Assembly: GCA_030704615.1 (NCBI GenBank)
Contig: CM060731.1
Span: 7,316,001-7,380,000, forward strand
Length of the DNA stretch: 64,000 nt
DNA from: Takakia lepidozioides
Taxonomy: Eukaryota > Streptophyta > Takakiopsida > Takakiales > Takakiaceae
Direction: 5' to 3'
The translations under genes and the position numbers were made by a program. This document shows positions 31,601-45,006 of this stretch, in pieces; position 1 is the first letter of the stretch, and each line of letters opens with the position of its first letter. The notes below the pieces were generated by a model. It did no database searches, was not told the origin of the DNA, and worked only from the letters and a program-made list of their open reading frames with translations.

Positions 31601-34557
31601 ATGCGCTCTTGTCGACTAGGGGGTGCAGGACGGGCGCCCAATGCGGCCGATTCCTACATAGGCAGCCTCATTAGTCTCACAGCTAAGAGTGAGATTCGCT
31701 ATGAGGGCATTCTGTACACTGTGGATGCCGAGAATTCCAATGTTGCGCTGCAAAATGGTGCGTCTATGTCATATTCATCTGTATCTTTGGTGGTTCGGCG
31801 TATAATTCTTGCTCTTTTTTAATGTTTGTTGAGGTGGAAAGGTTGTTTTGAGTTGTCCGATGATGGCTGGAGGGATCTCAAAGGTTTTCAGCCGGAATTT
31901 ACGCTGGATCACCCGGATGAGTAGTTCTTCAGTTCTTGTCGAGCTATCTAGATGTGGGGAGTTCATTTTGTACAAGTTACGTGACAGCTTTTCTATAGAA
32001 GTTCTTTGTCATGTTATGGTAGCAGGGCCCGATTGGTTGGGAAATCTTTCTTTATGCGGCTGTTTTCCTACTTTTCCTAGACTCTCCAACCTGTCTCTTG
32101 TATGATTGTGTGTTTCTTAGGCGTAACTCGTTCTTGTCTCAAGGGCCATTCTCTGTGGAGGTCCTGTCCGAGCCCCTGGTGCTCATACCCATAATATCCA
32201 AGGTTTGAAAGATAATCTTAACCTACCACCCAAATACACTACACCTCTACTACGAGCGTTGCATTTCACGGCTATTTCATCACTCACATCCCTAATCCTC
32301 AATAAACGTAAGATTGAAAGTGGCCAGCTAGCCACTGTGTGATAGGTTACGGTTCAGATAGAGCCCACCCCTGAAAGGGGGCAGTACCCGCAAGGGGAAG
32401 AGGCTCTTATTTACGCTAGCTTCGGTTGGCGTCATATATATATATATGGGAATGTGCACACCTGGCGCGAAACAACCTTCACCTATAGCATATTTCCAAT
32501 GAAATCTCTGTGTCAAGGAAATGAAGGGAAGGGAAGGGAGAGAGTTCATATGTTTTACCACACTTGACTCTGCATCTACAGTTTTGGTAGGATGTCTGAC
32601 TTTGTTTCAGTCTGTTAGCACTCCAATGTGCGTAAGTACTTCTGCAATTTTCTAGAAATGATGTTAATGAATCCATCTCAGAAGATAGGGATTCAGTCAG
32701 TGCCTGGTTGTTTTTAGTTGGCTCCATGAGTCCATTGAAGTGACTCTCAAAATAAGATCTGTTAGGGTAAGTAGAGGATTCTTACGTGATTACCTGGCGG
32801 AATGCTTGTGAACTGTTCTGGATACATTCCAACTGGAACTATAAAGTGTTATTCTGACTGCAGGATTGATAGGGCCTGAAGGTTATCTCATTGTGTACAT
32901 TGCTTCTTAATGTGGAGGAACCAACTGGCTAACAAGTTTGTCATTGGTCACTTCTTCCTAGGGCTCATGTCACTGTTTTTCATTTCATGCATGTGTAATG
33001 TTAGAGATCACTAATGTTCCACTAAATATCTTATGTTGAGGCAATCTCAGAGACTGCCACACAAGGCAATGTGACATTTTATGCTCAAAGCTTGCTTACT
33101 TGTGGGTGATGGTTGCTTGCAGTACGTTCATTCGGGACAGAGGGCCGTAAGAAGGATGGGCCCCAGATCCCAGCCAGTGACAAAGTCTATGACTACATCA
33201 GTTTCCAAGGATCTGACATCAAGGTGGATATAATCAAACTTCCAGACATTCTGCCATGTGGGATAAATTTAACAGATGGTGCTTATGGCCATCATGCAAC
33301 TGTGTGTAGATCAGCAAGGGTGTAAAAATAGGTCACTCCAGGCCTTCTTTAGCAATGGAAGGTCAAAGTGATCCATGAAACTATCACTTTGACGGTGACA
33401 GTGGGTGCTCTTTGCTACCTGATTTGAGCAGGATTTTTAAGCTAAGGTCTGCATTTGTGGCAAGTGGACTGCAAGTTTTGGTGCATTGTACCATAAGAAC
33501 CAGCCTGTGTGCTTGAAATTGGCTTACTAAGAGGACAACTGACTTGGCCACACAGCCAGATATGCAGTGTGTTATGCTAGCTTATATATTACCGAAGCCT
33601 TATCATAATTAATCTAGTGGGGAGAGTTCCATGCAGGAAATGCCACAGTTTTGTGATGCTGAACTTCCAAGAGCCAACTCTGCTCCCAGTCTCAGTCAGC
33701 CTCCTTCAATGAAATTCAAAGACAGAAAGACTCGGCCATTGACAAATAGGAGGATTATGTACACCCATTCATCAACTAGCCACCTTGAGGTCCAAATCTG
33801 CCTTTACTATTCACAACCAGATTTCTTAAGAGATTGTAATGTTTTCCAGCCAAACATTGACTTCCGCACCTTGGTGTTGACAGCCTCCCTACGGACGCCC
33901 CTTGGCTGCAGTTTTGATCTGTCTTAAATCCTCGTTGGAAGAAGTCTTTTGCAACTTGCGATCCATCCCTTGAAAGACATAATACTGCATGGATGTTTTC
34001 TGCAAGAACCATAGCCCTTCAACAGCTGAATTTGAAACCATGCATGTGCATATTTGCAGAAGGATCTGAAGGACCTCTCACTGCAAGATCTGCTCACGGT
34101 GGCTAAACAACTTCGGCACCCATCCACCACAACACTGCGTTTCTTCGTCAATACCGACCAACGATCAAATGGTACTCCCTCTCCCTCCCAATCTTCTACA
34201 GGGCTTTATCTGGACCCTCTCTCATGGCAGTAATTGTCTTCCTTTCCTCATATCTGTGTGTGTTTCGGATATGTAGGAGGTTACTTTTGTTTTGGGACAA
34301 GAATTTTTAGGATGAACATCACTAAGGTTGTGTCTTTTTCATCGACAGTCAATCGGCGCTTCAATTGGGTGGATCAACGGACCACTGATGCTTTGTTCGT
34401 TTTCACCAAGTGAGCTCTCTTTCTTTCTTCACGCTCTACCACGACCACATCCTCCATTTTTCTCCTCTACATGTCCAGGCCAAACACCAACCATCGCCGA
34501 CTCCTGCTCTTTGGGACCATCTCTCCTCCTTCCCAGCCAGATACTACACTCATATAG
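31601..34557 (+). CDS. LSM14/DCP5-type LSm-domain protein with unrecognised C-terminus
   Basis: Exons 31601-31757 and 33123-33223 encode the LSm domain of the RAP55/LSM14/DCP5 family: [59 protein letters not shown]. Four more exon-like blocks (33637-33789, 34060-34171, 34349-34409, 34479-34557) keep phase and give about 220 residues in all, ending [13 protein letters not shown]5 normally continues with a long linker, DFDF, FFD and TFG boxes and is a decapping and translation-repression factor; none of these is present here. The C-terminal part ([25 protein letters not shown]) is unknown to me, and may instead belong to another gene. Confidence 0.6.
32359..32452 (+). repeat. SINE tail copy in the LSm intron
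   Basis: GAGCCCACCCCTGAAAGGGG, GCAGTACCCGCAAGG and GGTTGGCGTCATATATATAT: the same subfamily as 18358-18434, with an (AT)n end. Confidence 0.75.
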
Positions 34558-36289
34558 ATATGGCTGTAGTGGGGGAGAAATGTCTCTCCCCAGAAGGTGA
34601 CATTCTGCAAGAGAGGCAATGCCACTGGATGGCATGGCTTCAGAAGGGCACCTTACACATGCATGAAGAGCTCAAAGAAACTGGGCCACTCTTCAAAGGC
34701 GTCTATCTGCAAATATAGCAACTCTAGAGGTGGACATGGTGAGTACCATCTATTCCATCTTTGAGAGTGAAGATCAGTTGGATTGAGGCAAGCAAATGAT
34801 CATATTGTTTACTTCCAAATGGGGAGACTATTGGATGAAGTGAGTGCGATCCAACTCAGCTCTTAGACAGAATGGGAGTGGTGCAAAGGGCTGGGAAGGT
34901 TTTCGATGACTAGCCTTTATCTGCAGGATTGAGGGGGACAAGAATGAAACATGCTACAAAGCCTGTCTCATTCTAGAGCCTCCCTCCTGGATCAAGTGAA
35001 CAGTAAGACTGCTACCATTGTTCTGGTCATCAGCTGGAGATTTTTTTGAGGATGCACGTGACATTAGAGGGTGATGAACGTCTCCACTCTCACCCATACT
35101 CCTATATTGAGGTAAAGGCAGAGACGGCATCTGTTCTTCTCAAGACCCGTGCTGTTTGTCGATGAAATTGGCCTTGTTAGCCTACAGTCCCTTGGGACTC
35201 CATGATTGTAAGCTTGGTGTTGCAGAGGAGTTGCCACAGCAGCTTTGATTGCAGGTGAGGGCATGCTCTGCAAGTCATGAAATCCTGGTAGTGAACTCTT
35301 ACACCGATCTGAGAGTGATTGCATATTATGCACCCTCCCCACGAGATGATCAAGTGGTGGCACAGACAGATTGAGACTTTCGGGGAAATGCAGCTAGCTC
35401 TACATCAGAGACAGTTTCATCTGAAGTGCTATTTCCATTCAATCGTATAAAAATGGATCTTACTGTGGGGGGGGGAAGCTACAAAATTCAAGTGAGGAAG
35501 TTTCTGGAATCGCCGCTTATATGAGTGATTGTGGGAGGGGCACCACAGCGTTGAAACTCTTGGAGTGGAGCTCGACTGTCTCATTGAAGTTTGAGGCTTG
35601 ATTCCAGATCATCTTTCTAGACAGGCCCCGCTTGCCACCGGGTCATTGGGTGCCTGCAAGATTTCTTACCCTCAGTGAAACTACCAAGAGAGGTTCCCTC
35701 TTGATCGAGGAGAGAATTTGGCCAGCTTGCACCATGCAGGAGGTGGAGACTGAACTCCATTATTTTTCCTCCCACTCACTGAAGTATGAAATTAGTTCCG
35801 ACTCATAGATTGCTCACTTCAGAGTCCCTAGAGTACAAACACCATAGAAGCTTGGTCTACATACCTGAATGAGGTACTCCACCTCAAGGAGTTGGTAGGT
35901 TGATGGTGAGCTCCAGACTGGCAACTGTTGTTCGCTTGATTGTGCCATGAGCTTTTTCAGCTCTGGACAATATTTTTTCTTTCTTTCGTTCTTTTTCCCC
36001 TCTCGTGTCTACAAGGTTACAGTACAACCATGCCCTCAAAGACAGGGAATTATTATCAATGGGTGTATTCTCTCGTGCTAGTCCCTAGTTTGGGGTAGGT
36101 TGACACATTCATGAATAATGTCAGTTTCCATGGGTTCAACCAGCAGGTGGTAGCCCATAGGGTAAAGTATTTCAGGCTTTGAACTTACAACTTCCACTAT
36201 CCATTATGATGCCAATACTTATTCAATGAGTATTTGATTGTTCTGATACATAAAACATTGGCCCCATGGGCCTTTTGGCACTTTGTCAG
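34558..36289. other. no clear gene; may include 5' exons of the CEP78-like gene
   Basis: The CEP78 N-terminal segment before the first recognised leucine-rich repeat should lie upstream of 36290. I could not identify it here with confidence; only short unsupported exon-like pieces (for example 35242-35270) are present. Confidence 0.3.
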
Positions 36290-39200
36290 GGCATTGGCGC
36301 GGGCCATAGAAGGATGGATGCAGCAGCTAGAGCTGGGGTTGTGCTTGTGGAATCGAGACCTTCAACTTCTATCAGATGCTCTAAGTACACACAACTTCAC
36401 TTTTCACACAGCTGCTAAAAGTACTTTTAAGACCCATGTGACATAAAACTCTCTTCAAGAATGGAAGATGGGAAGCCCAGGAAGGATAATGTATGAAAAG
36501 GGAAATAGAAAGACACTTCATAGAAGATGACTTAGTCACATGTTTGTAATATTTTATGGTTGAAGCAGTTTGGATTTGAAGAGCATGCTATGGGTCTGCT
36601 TGCAGCTTGCACCAAAACACTCCGGCGACTTTCTTTGGCTAACAGTGGACTAGGAGATGTCAGGCTTCAAATCCTGGTCAGTTGAAGTGACACGGAAACA
36701 TAAAATCAAAATTGTTGCACACTTCATGAGTGTTTGAGATAGCAACAGGGTGGATTACTCATGGTCTCTCTAAGTTTCTGTAGTCTCTTCAATATGCAAA
36801 AAGTGTGATCACTGTGAACCCTTACAAATGGCTCACTACGACCATATGAAGAGCGAACAACAAAACTGCCCCAAGACCTTCCTCACTGAGATGTAACAGG
36901 TCTTTGCCACAGCCTACTCTGTTGTTGTTCAAAACCTTGGAGTTGTCCATGTCCTGATCTTCCCCTGTTGCTGTTCCTTTTTATGTAGTTCTGGAGGCTT
37001 GTTGGTCATTCAATTTTTTCCTCTGACCTGGCAACATCATCACAAACTGATGCAAGACGCAAAGAAGAGGAAACTTAAGGTGTTTGAAATGCTTTTCCTG
37101 GGCATGCAGTCCAGAAGTCTGCGAGAATGTGTACCACTGCAGACCCTGAGTTTGTCAGGATGCGCACTTTCGGATGCAAGTGTGTCTGTCATTACGAACA
37201 TTGTTAAGGTTGGCCATGCTTACAAGCACCTCTTTAATCTACATGGAGGTCATTGGTCTGAAAACTGAGAGTCTGGTGATGGATAACATTTCCTTTTGGC
37301 TCTCAAAACACCTGTGGTGCGGGGAAGATGGGAAGTAAAACCCCAGATCAGATCCAAACCTGAGGTGTGACAAGCAGTAGGTGAATTACATATTACTGGT
37401 TGTAGAAATGGTTCAGGGTTTAGATTCAAAGAAGAAATTGGGTATAAGTGGCCAGTGACTCTTTATTGTGTATTTGCTGATCATGCTGAGGCGAAGTGAT
37501 GTAAGAACACCACATGCATGGATAGTACTGCAACTGTATGATCATTTCAGTTTCAACAAGTACAGGTCATGTAGACTTCTGAGAGAGGAGCAATGGAGTA
37601 GGCAAGAGGCTCTTAGGTTTTTCCAAATTTGTCTGTGTTGAGTGTGAAACAAGGAGTAAGAGGGGAGCTGGGATGTGCAGAGCAGTGTCTGCCGAAAGGC
37701 AGATGCAGACTGGCAGGCCAGCCTCCGGGGGCCAATAATCTGCAATCGCCTGAGTGTCGTGCCAAAGCTGGTTATCAAGGAGGGGCAGGGCCTAAGTGCT
37801 CTTGATATCTCGTATAATGCCTTCACTGACACTCTTGCTGAGGAGATATGCCCCGTCTTGCGCTTGGGAGCCCCACTTGATGGTAAGTATACTTCTCCTG
37901 AATGATAATGATCTTGCATAGAGAAAGATGAAGATTGCTTGACATTTCTGCGACAAAATTCAGATGTCAGGTGACTTTGAAACACGTCTGTTGCCAACTT
38001 TCTAATGCATGCAGTTGAAATCATTGAAAACAGTAAGGAAAATTTACAACTGATGTAGCGATCATCTGATTATATCTCTGGATGTTGGTTGGCGATGTTG
38101 GTGGTGTGCATGGCTACAACCAAACCAAAGCTTTGAATTTGCAAAGTAACCGGCTAACACAGTTGGGAGCAAAGTACTTCATGGATGTGATGAAAGAGAT
38201 AGGAGTGCTGCGACTGGTGGACCTGCGTGACAACACCGACGAGCCTTCCTTGGGAGTTCTTGAGTGTGGAGAGCACTACACCACATTCTCCAATTCTGCG
38301 CCCCCTTTTTGGCTCCATACATCACCCAACACTGAGTGCCATGCTGCTAATAAACATCACAGCAAGGTTACTCCTAGAAGAGTGTTTTCCAAGTACACAT
38401 TCTCAGGCCAGGGAAGAACCAGCGAGGGTCTCCAAGTCATTAAGATCGAGGGGGGAATGACAAGTCGCAATAGCCCTCGTTCAGTAATCTCCAGCAATAG
38501 ACTGCATCCGCGTCCAAAATCTGCTCCTGAATTCAATGGGAAGTCTCATAAAATTCCATCCTTTGCACATGTGTTGCCCAGGTATATGGAAGGTCATCAG
38601 TTTGCAGAAAGTAAGAAAAGGTCCTCGACACCTTCGGCAAAGGGAAACTGTCCAAGACAGTCTGGAAGGGAGACGCCCAGTACAGAGAAGAGTCGGACCG
38701 AGATGCATCGGCGGTGTTCCAGCAGTGACAAGACATCGGATTCTGAAGGGAACTCGAGGGTCTCTTGTTTCGGGCCCTCTGTATCTCAAACCTCGACGAG
38801 TCCTAGGGACCTCGCTCCGTGGGACCAAAATGACAGCCGAAGACAGCACACGCAACCTCCAACACACAACTGCTTTCCTCCTCCCACTCGACCTCCTCGT
38901 TTGACCTACAATGAACTTTACGAATTTGATTTGGACGACAATGATGCATCCAGCAGCGATTGCTTTGCCCAGTCCGTGGCAGAAAGGGGAGGAGATAAAA
39001 GCAAATACCGTTCTGGCTTTCCAAGACCTAGGCAGGTTTCTTTCCGGAAAGTGAGTTCGATAGCATCCCCCAATGTGGGATTCAGGGATGATGCAGAGGG
39101 ACGGGGAAGGAGATTAAAAAGACAGTCCAGGGCATCAAAGCTGACCCGCGTGCCTAACAAAAGACAAGCGAGCATGATCAAAGCTGACAAGCTCCAGGAA

Positions 39201-39353
39201 AAGCAACGGAAAATTCCTGTGGAGAGGTTATCCAAGCTTCCTGAAGAGCAAAAGTGTCCATCAACACTGGAAGACAAAGAAGATGCAGAGTGGAATAACT
39301 TCATGATAGAGATGACTGACACCCTCTTCAACCTAAAAGGTAGAAAATTGTAG
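36290..39353 (+). CDS. CEP78: CEP78-like leucine-rich-repeat protein (partial model)
   Basis: Exons 36290-36384, 36606-36675, 37110-37208, 37681-37882 and about 38110-39353 (the last acceptor is unclear). Repeats: ALARAIEGWMQQLELGLCLW, NRDLQLLSDAL, CTKTLRRLSLANSGLGDVRL, LQTLSLSGCALSDASVSVI, then KADADWQASLRG and ALNLQSNRLTQLGAKYFMDV, LRLVDLRDN. The order and spacing match CEP78, including its short insert before the last repeats (DADWQASLR aligning with EETWAESLR). CEP78 sits at the distal centriole/basal body and is tied to cilium formation. The C-terminus here is basic and Ser/Arg-rich with RPKSAPEF and no long coiled coil seen. First exons are missing from the model. Confidence 0.65.
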
Positions 39354-40371
39354 CTCCTGGATGCATTTCTGCTGTGTCATTAGAGGTATGCCTTAGTTTT
39401 CCACCACAGGATTGAAGTGGAAGGGCGTGTGAGGGTGCAGAGAGAGAAACTGTCACACCAGAACATCACACATGAGAGATGCGTGTATTATGTATGCCAA
39501 GATAATCCATGCGGCCTGCAGCAATGATACGTACACGGAAACGGAACTACTTTAGACTTCAAGACTCTAAATTTCTTTGAGTGTCGATCAAATTCAAGCC
39601 CTCTCGTGTTGCACAAGGAGGCCTTCATCTAGGTCACTCACTTCTGAGCCTGTAATTCGACTTCCCACCTCGCAAAACCTGTCGTCGTGATACTCTCTAA
39701 TTCAGCTTGTTAGAAGTATTACGCATCCGCAACCAACCACTCAGACAAAGACGATTCACAATTTACCAAAACAAACCTTTGTCACAAGACTGGGGGCTTG
39801 GACTATGCCCAATTTCTCTCCTACTAAATCAAGCAGGGCTGACCAATTTTATAGTGATACTCACCCAATAGAAGTGACTTGGTCATAATCCATTTGGTTT
39901 CAGCCTTAAGCAAGCGCCAGACCAGAAACTAGCTCAATGACTCTGGGATGCACCTCATAATTGACTTCCCTTGGTGTTTAGACTTTCTTTCACTTCACAA
40001 GAAAGCTTGTGCGGAGTTTAATCTCTTCTGATAGTTCTTTGTGCCATTGCAGATGGGCTTGACCGTCTAATTGGACCATCGGAGGCTGACAAAGTGATGG
40101 CTGGTCAACATCCAGCTGCCAAGCTGCAGAGGGTGTTCTGCAGTAGCTAACATGTTACTGTGGGGGGCAGCTATACTGATGCTTATTTCATTTTTCGTTT
40201 GGTCCTCTCTCTCTCACTAAGTTGGCCCTGTCCTAGTAAGTTCCCCTCTCTACCTATGCCTTATGGACTTGTTCTTTCTATCGCAGGGAGGAGGGCTCGG
40301 CAAAACTTTTTTCCTAGGGATGAGGTAGGCCATTTATATGCCTTATGCCTTGTGAAGTTTGTTTGGGGAGG

Positions 40372-40375
<4 letters not shown>
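39354..40375. other. intergenic, nothing recognised
   Basis: 3' flank of the CEP78-like gene. Only short frames without family motifs. Confidence 0.4.
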
Positions 40376-40412
<37 letters not shown>

Positions 40413-40540
40413 AGAGGATATCCGGACAACTCGGATCAATTGTCCCTGGTAAGTCATACGAAAGGCGTCAGCCTCTGAGAAAGGTACCTTTGTGTTCCGC
40501 TTAAACTGAGCGGGGGGTCAATGGCCACAACTACATTAGA
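40376..40540 (+). mobile_element. (CT)n tract and LINE 3' fragment
   Basis: (CT)n at 40376-40410 runs into TCTAGAGGATATCCGGACAA, then AACTCGGATCAATTGTCCC and GTCAATGGCCACAAC. These match the LINE C-terminal/3' region at 22360-22500. A short 5'-truncated copy. Confidence 0.7.
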
Positions 40541-40715
40541 GGTGGCATCCCTACCCACAGCCTCAAATGACTACATAACAACCTCCACCTCCCTAACGCA
40601 GCAACAGCCTTATGCTTCAAAGCCAAATATGTTATAGCTATCAGGTCTTATCATTACAAATGTAAGCGCAAGCTCAAGCACAACCAACATGCAATTTGAA
40701 CGATCTTGCCTTAAT

Positions 40716-40785
40716 GGACTATAGAGCCCACTCTCGAAGGAAGCAATAGCCGCTAGGTGAAATGGCTATTCTTTATGTTAGACGT
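40716..40785 (+). repeat. SINE tail copy
   Basis: TAGAGCCCACTCTCGAAGGA, GCAATAGCCGCTAGGTGAAA and TGGCTATTCTTTATG, a diverged copy of the SINE tail subfamily. Confidence 0.5.
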
Positions 40786-40786
40786 A

Positions 40787-40963
40787 GACTTTTTAGAATT
40801 TGAGCAGTGCCATGTTGTAACATCACTTTAAGTTTTTGATCGTAGCGGCGAGTGTCACTTGTGAGCTTTGATATTGTGTGGGTAAAGTACTGCAGCTGTG
40901 TTATACGGGGCGCTGACGGCAATGGGTGCAATAACATGTTCAAGCATTGAACATGGCAATTCA
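40787..40963 (+). repeat. unknown dispersed repeat, copy 1
   Basis: About 175 bp starting AGACTTTTTAGAATTTGAGC and ending ATGGCAATTCAC. It is about 80% alike to copy 2 at 42096-42270. A 40-bp piece of the start recurs at 40985-41025. Confidence 0.75.
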
Positions 40964-41029
40964 CGTAGATGGAGTTCACATAGACTTTTTGAGTAGTGTA
41001 ATGTTGTGACATCCCTTTAAGTTTTTTGA

Positions 41030-41490
41030 AGTGGCTTCATGTTTGTGGTGTTGGTGCTGTCGACCCTGCAATACTCTTTCAATCTGCCCGTGCTTATACT
41101 TGTTATATTACGATTTTGCTTAAGCCCTTGTTCTGTTCTGTTCTGCTGTTTACTTGGGTCACTTGGTATTTACTGAAGTAAGAGCTTTATGATCAACTTA
41201 CAGACGATTACATTGTTTTATGTTTAACAAATTCTTTATTTGTCTCACACAAGTTCATAAAATTATTAGAACATAATGCTTACACAATATGGTTTCTATT
41301 GTAGTTAACATTGCTTATAGCTGATTGCTCAAGAGAGTATTCACGATCAATACACGAACGTATGATTGTACGAGCTCTTGATCATCAATACATTGAAACA
41401 TTAAAACTATATAAACCAATATGTGCATAATTACATAGAACTATACAGAAAAACACCACGTATCACTACATCTGCAACACACTAATCACC
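41030..41490. other. AT-rich spacer, nothing recognised
   Basis: No coding signal or repeat that I recognise. Confidence 0.4.
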
Positions 41491-41493
41491 TCT

Positions 41494-41800
41494 TTATGAG
41501 TGTCCCAACATGCTATCATAAGATACAATGCTGGTTTGGTTATCGTCACCAAATTCATTGTATACGACTAAGTCGCCAACATAACTTATACTGAAAATAC
41601 CGTCGACACTGATATCTCCAAGTTTTTTGACTAATTGACCTTTAGGAAGTTTCATAAGAACGGATCTTGGAATTTTCAAGACAGCTTGAATCCAATTTCC
41701 CATAAGCTTTGTAATCGCATTCTCTCATGTGTTTGTTGTAACGTTACAAACTACCTCCAGTTCTTCTCCAACATCAACGGATAACCGACAAAACTGACAA
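41494..41800 (-). pseudogene. possible gene relic, unrecognised
   Basis: On the minus strand a frame reads GNWIQAVLKIPRSVLMKLP and ISVDGIFSISYVGDLVVY. An in-frame stop near 41730 separates an upstream cysteine-containing stretch. Composition looks protein-like in an otherwise AT-rich, non-coding block, but I do not know the family. It could be a chance frame. Confidence 0.25.
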
Positions 41801-42095
41801 TGACGACGACGACCATCCTTAGAAATTCCTTGAAATTTGTTTCATTGAATCACCATAAGACAATAAAAAAAAAAAAAATTTGTCATTTAATATGTGCAGC
41901 TATTGATGACGTACGTGTTAAAGTCCCTAAATAAACATAAAAACATGTGTAAGGAGACACAATTCTTTTCCACATTCGGACACGCAAATCGACAACCCTC
42001 TCTTGCTACCAGGTTGGTCTTTCACCCTAAAGAAGACTCCGCTTGAATTCTTGGGGTTAGGGATATTCGGGTGACAATGTGCAATGTGTTCATGA

Positions 42096-42270
42096 AGACT
42101 TTCAAAATTTGAGCAGTGCAATGTTGTGACATCACTTTAGGGTTTTGATCATCGAGTGGTACTTGTGAGCTTTGATATTGTACGGATAGAGTATTGCAAC
42201 CGAGTTACAAGGGGCGCTGACAACAAGGAGTGCAATAACCTGTTCAAGCTTGGCGCATGGCAATTCACTT
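42096..42270 (+). repeat. unknown dispersed repeat, copy 2
   Basis: Partner of 40787-40963, in direct orientation. No terminal motif or coding content identifies the class. Confidence 0.75.
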
Positions 42271-45000
42271 ATCGGCGAGCTAAAGTTAAATCCTACTACC
42301 AAGCAGTCATCAACACCTTTTTATGCAGCCTATCCAAACCCCTTGCTAGCTGCAGTTGGAATATTAGAACCAAATTAATACTAACTACTACAACCAAAAA
42401 TAGTACTATTAACAGATGCCTGATATCACAGTCAACCCCTAGTTTGCTAGCAGCTGTGCACAGGCTCCTCCCCAGGCAGCACTCAATGTGCAAAGGGTCC
42501 CGATACAACGCACAACTCCGCACGGAAACAGCTAAACCCTTGGCCATGCTAACTGGAGGAACAAGGCTCCAAAACAAGAGGAAAACATGTCAGCCCTATA
42601 AAGAGCAATTGTATACGCTATTCATAAACAATTACTCAATTATTATACCACTGTACATAAACCCTGTTATTATGCATTCACCAATACCCCTACAGGTCTG
42701 CCTCCTCTATTATGGGGATCCCCATGCAACATCAACATCTATAAGACACCTACACTTAATTACTATTGACAACCACTGTTCTAATAAAAAGCCAGAATAC
42801 GTAAGTGGGTAGAGCCCAGATCAATACAATGAGCTGCCATTGACACCCCTATCACACCACCACATTAATTTGCTGCCACCCAAACTAGCCCTTGGGAGGA
42901 GAGGTCACACATCGGAATATCAAGTGCCAATATGGACTATACCCCCTCACCCCCAACAAGGCAGAAAAGGCATGCGCTCTAGTCCAAATGCTCTCCTAAA
43001 CCAGGCAATTGGACGAAACTTGTAAAGACATTGAAATATAAACCTTTGAGTTGCATGGACTACTCAAAGAAACACTGTAAAGATGCAGCAACATCCGCAC
43101 TCCACAAATTGCTAGTCAGAATTAGTGATACAAGCGAGCCACCAAAAAAAATGGATGATACCCATGATTGCAATAAACCTCGATGGTGCACTATGTAGTG
43201 GCCCAGGTATTTGATTGATAACACCATCCCCTGCCCCAATAAAAGGTCAAAAGCATCTTTGAACGCATCTCAACTTGCAGATGATGAGGAAGGATCACAC
43301 ATGTACAATAGCGGGCCCCATACGAGCTTTGGCACAAAATCATTGGCCCATCTCCCCTAGAAAGGGCAGAGAGCCCAAATGCAAGTGGCAAACGCTCCTC
43401 AGTTGCCGCATTGACCACCAAAAAATCCAACACGAGTAATAGACGAGTCTAAAAACCCACCCAAAGAAGTTCTCACCACCATGACAAGAAAATTGTACAT
43501 GAGAGATTTCATATTCACCCCACTGCCAAAGCAGCTCATATCAGTCATCAATTGCCTAAGAGTCTTAGTGCACAATTTGTTGGTACTAAAACCGGAAACT
43601 GGGCTGCCACACTATAAACATACACTATCAAAGGCCAGAATTGACACTCACTGCTCTGACCAAGAAAACAAAGATATATGGCGGTCTATGGAGATATTTG
43701 GTTGGGGCAATATTTGCAACATGCCGTTATGACCAAGAACTGCCATGCCCAAAGCTTGAAAATGCTATTGCACGCCTTGTTGCAGCACCGCTTGTAAATC
43801 GACTGCATCACTTTATCCATACGATATCACACACAACTGCCACTTGCTGCTATGATAAAAAAATATCAACGCAATATCACAACACTGCGCTGCTCATATT
43901 CTGAAATAATATTACACTTTTTGCTCTCAATACTAGTCGAAAGTCGAATGCAGTGCTATATCTACATGCTATCAAAATCCACAATTGCACGAGGTGGCAA
44001 GCTTGACAATGTGCTCAATCATACTACTTCACTGTTAACAACTTTACATGAGTTCTATGGAATTGTCTGAGTACCTTAATCAGTATCCAGAACCATTGCT
44101 ATAATGGTTGTTGCAAATGGTCAGTGGAACTAGTGGCCTCAAGTTTACCGATATAATTGTCACATGTGGGAACTATTGACAATCTGTAAAATTAGCAATT
44201 ACTTTCAACACTTTCAGCATTGAGAATGTTGTAAGATGGTATCTTACAGAGCTATAGCTAAAGAAAACTATAATGTCTTCACTAGCATTGCAATAATATG
44301 TTGTTCAGCATTTAGAAGAAGTTTCAAATTCAATCTATCCTTGTGTGGTTGATTACTCAATTAGAGAACATGTTCGTGAATTCTTGCATTCATTACACGG
44401 AGTACATTCAGAAGAAAAACACTTAAATAGAATGTCCATCAATGTTGAACAAGTTGGTATACGGGCAATTCACATATGGTCTAAAAGAAATTGCAAAGTT
44501 ATAATTGAATGAAGAGCCTTTGCAAATTTTATATGATCGAGCGCCAAAAAATTATCTAACGATTTTTAATTGAACATTTCAATATCAATCTCCACAAACC
44601 CAACGGAGAATCTGACTCACTTCACTCATTCATAAAAAACTACACTTTCATGAATGAACATATGAGAGACTGGAACTCTCAATTATATCATATATGGATT
44701 AATTCACCTACACAACATGTTTGTCTGGAACAGAAGAAGCATATTGGACCAACCACAAACCTATTTACTTAGCAATCAAACTTCTATATTATGTCAATCA
44801 TTTTTACAACAGATTTGTAACTATAATCTAGGTAGGCTTGCATATATTCCATGCATTTGTTTATGAATTTAATTGCATCATAACACATCCAAACTACTTA
44901 TAACATCATTAGTGAGGTGATGATCACATACAGGTTGTTACTAGGTTGTTTTATTATGATAGCACCTTTAACACACTCAAAGTGTTAATAATTTCCTTCA
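42271..45000. other. AT-rich gene-free stretch
   Basis: Several frames of 60-220 codons exist (for example through 42812), but they have low-complexity, unlikely compositions. No recognisable gene, RNA or element ends. Confidence 0.4.
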
Positions 45001-45006
45001 TAATAA

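Noticed and set aside
31307-31601. Minus-strand frames with PSHSP-rich sequence upstream of the LSm gene
   Set aside because: They are antisense to a purine-rich leader; low complexity explains the open frames.
42156-42812. A 218-codon plus-strand frame
   Set aside because: It overlaps an unclassified repeat, has no domain pattern, and begins inside the repeat. Probably chance.
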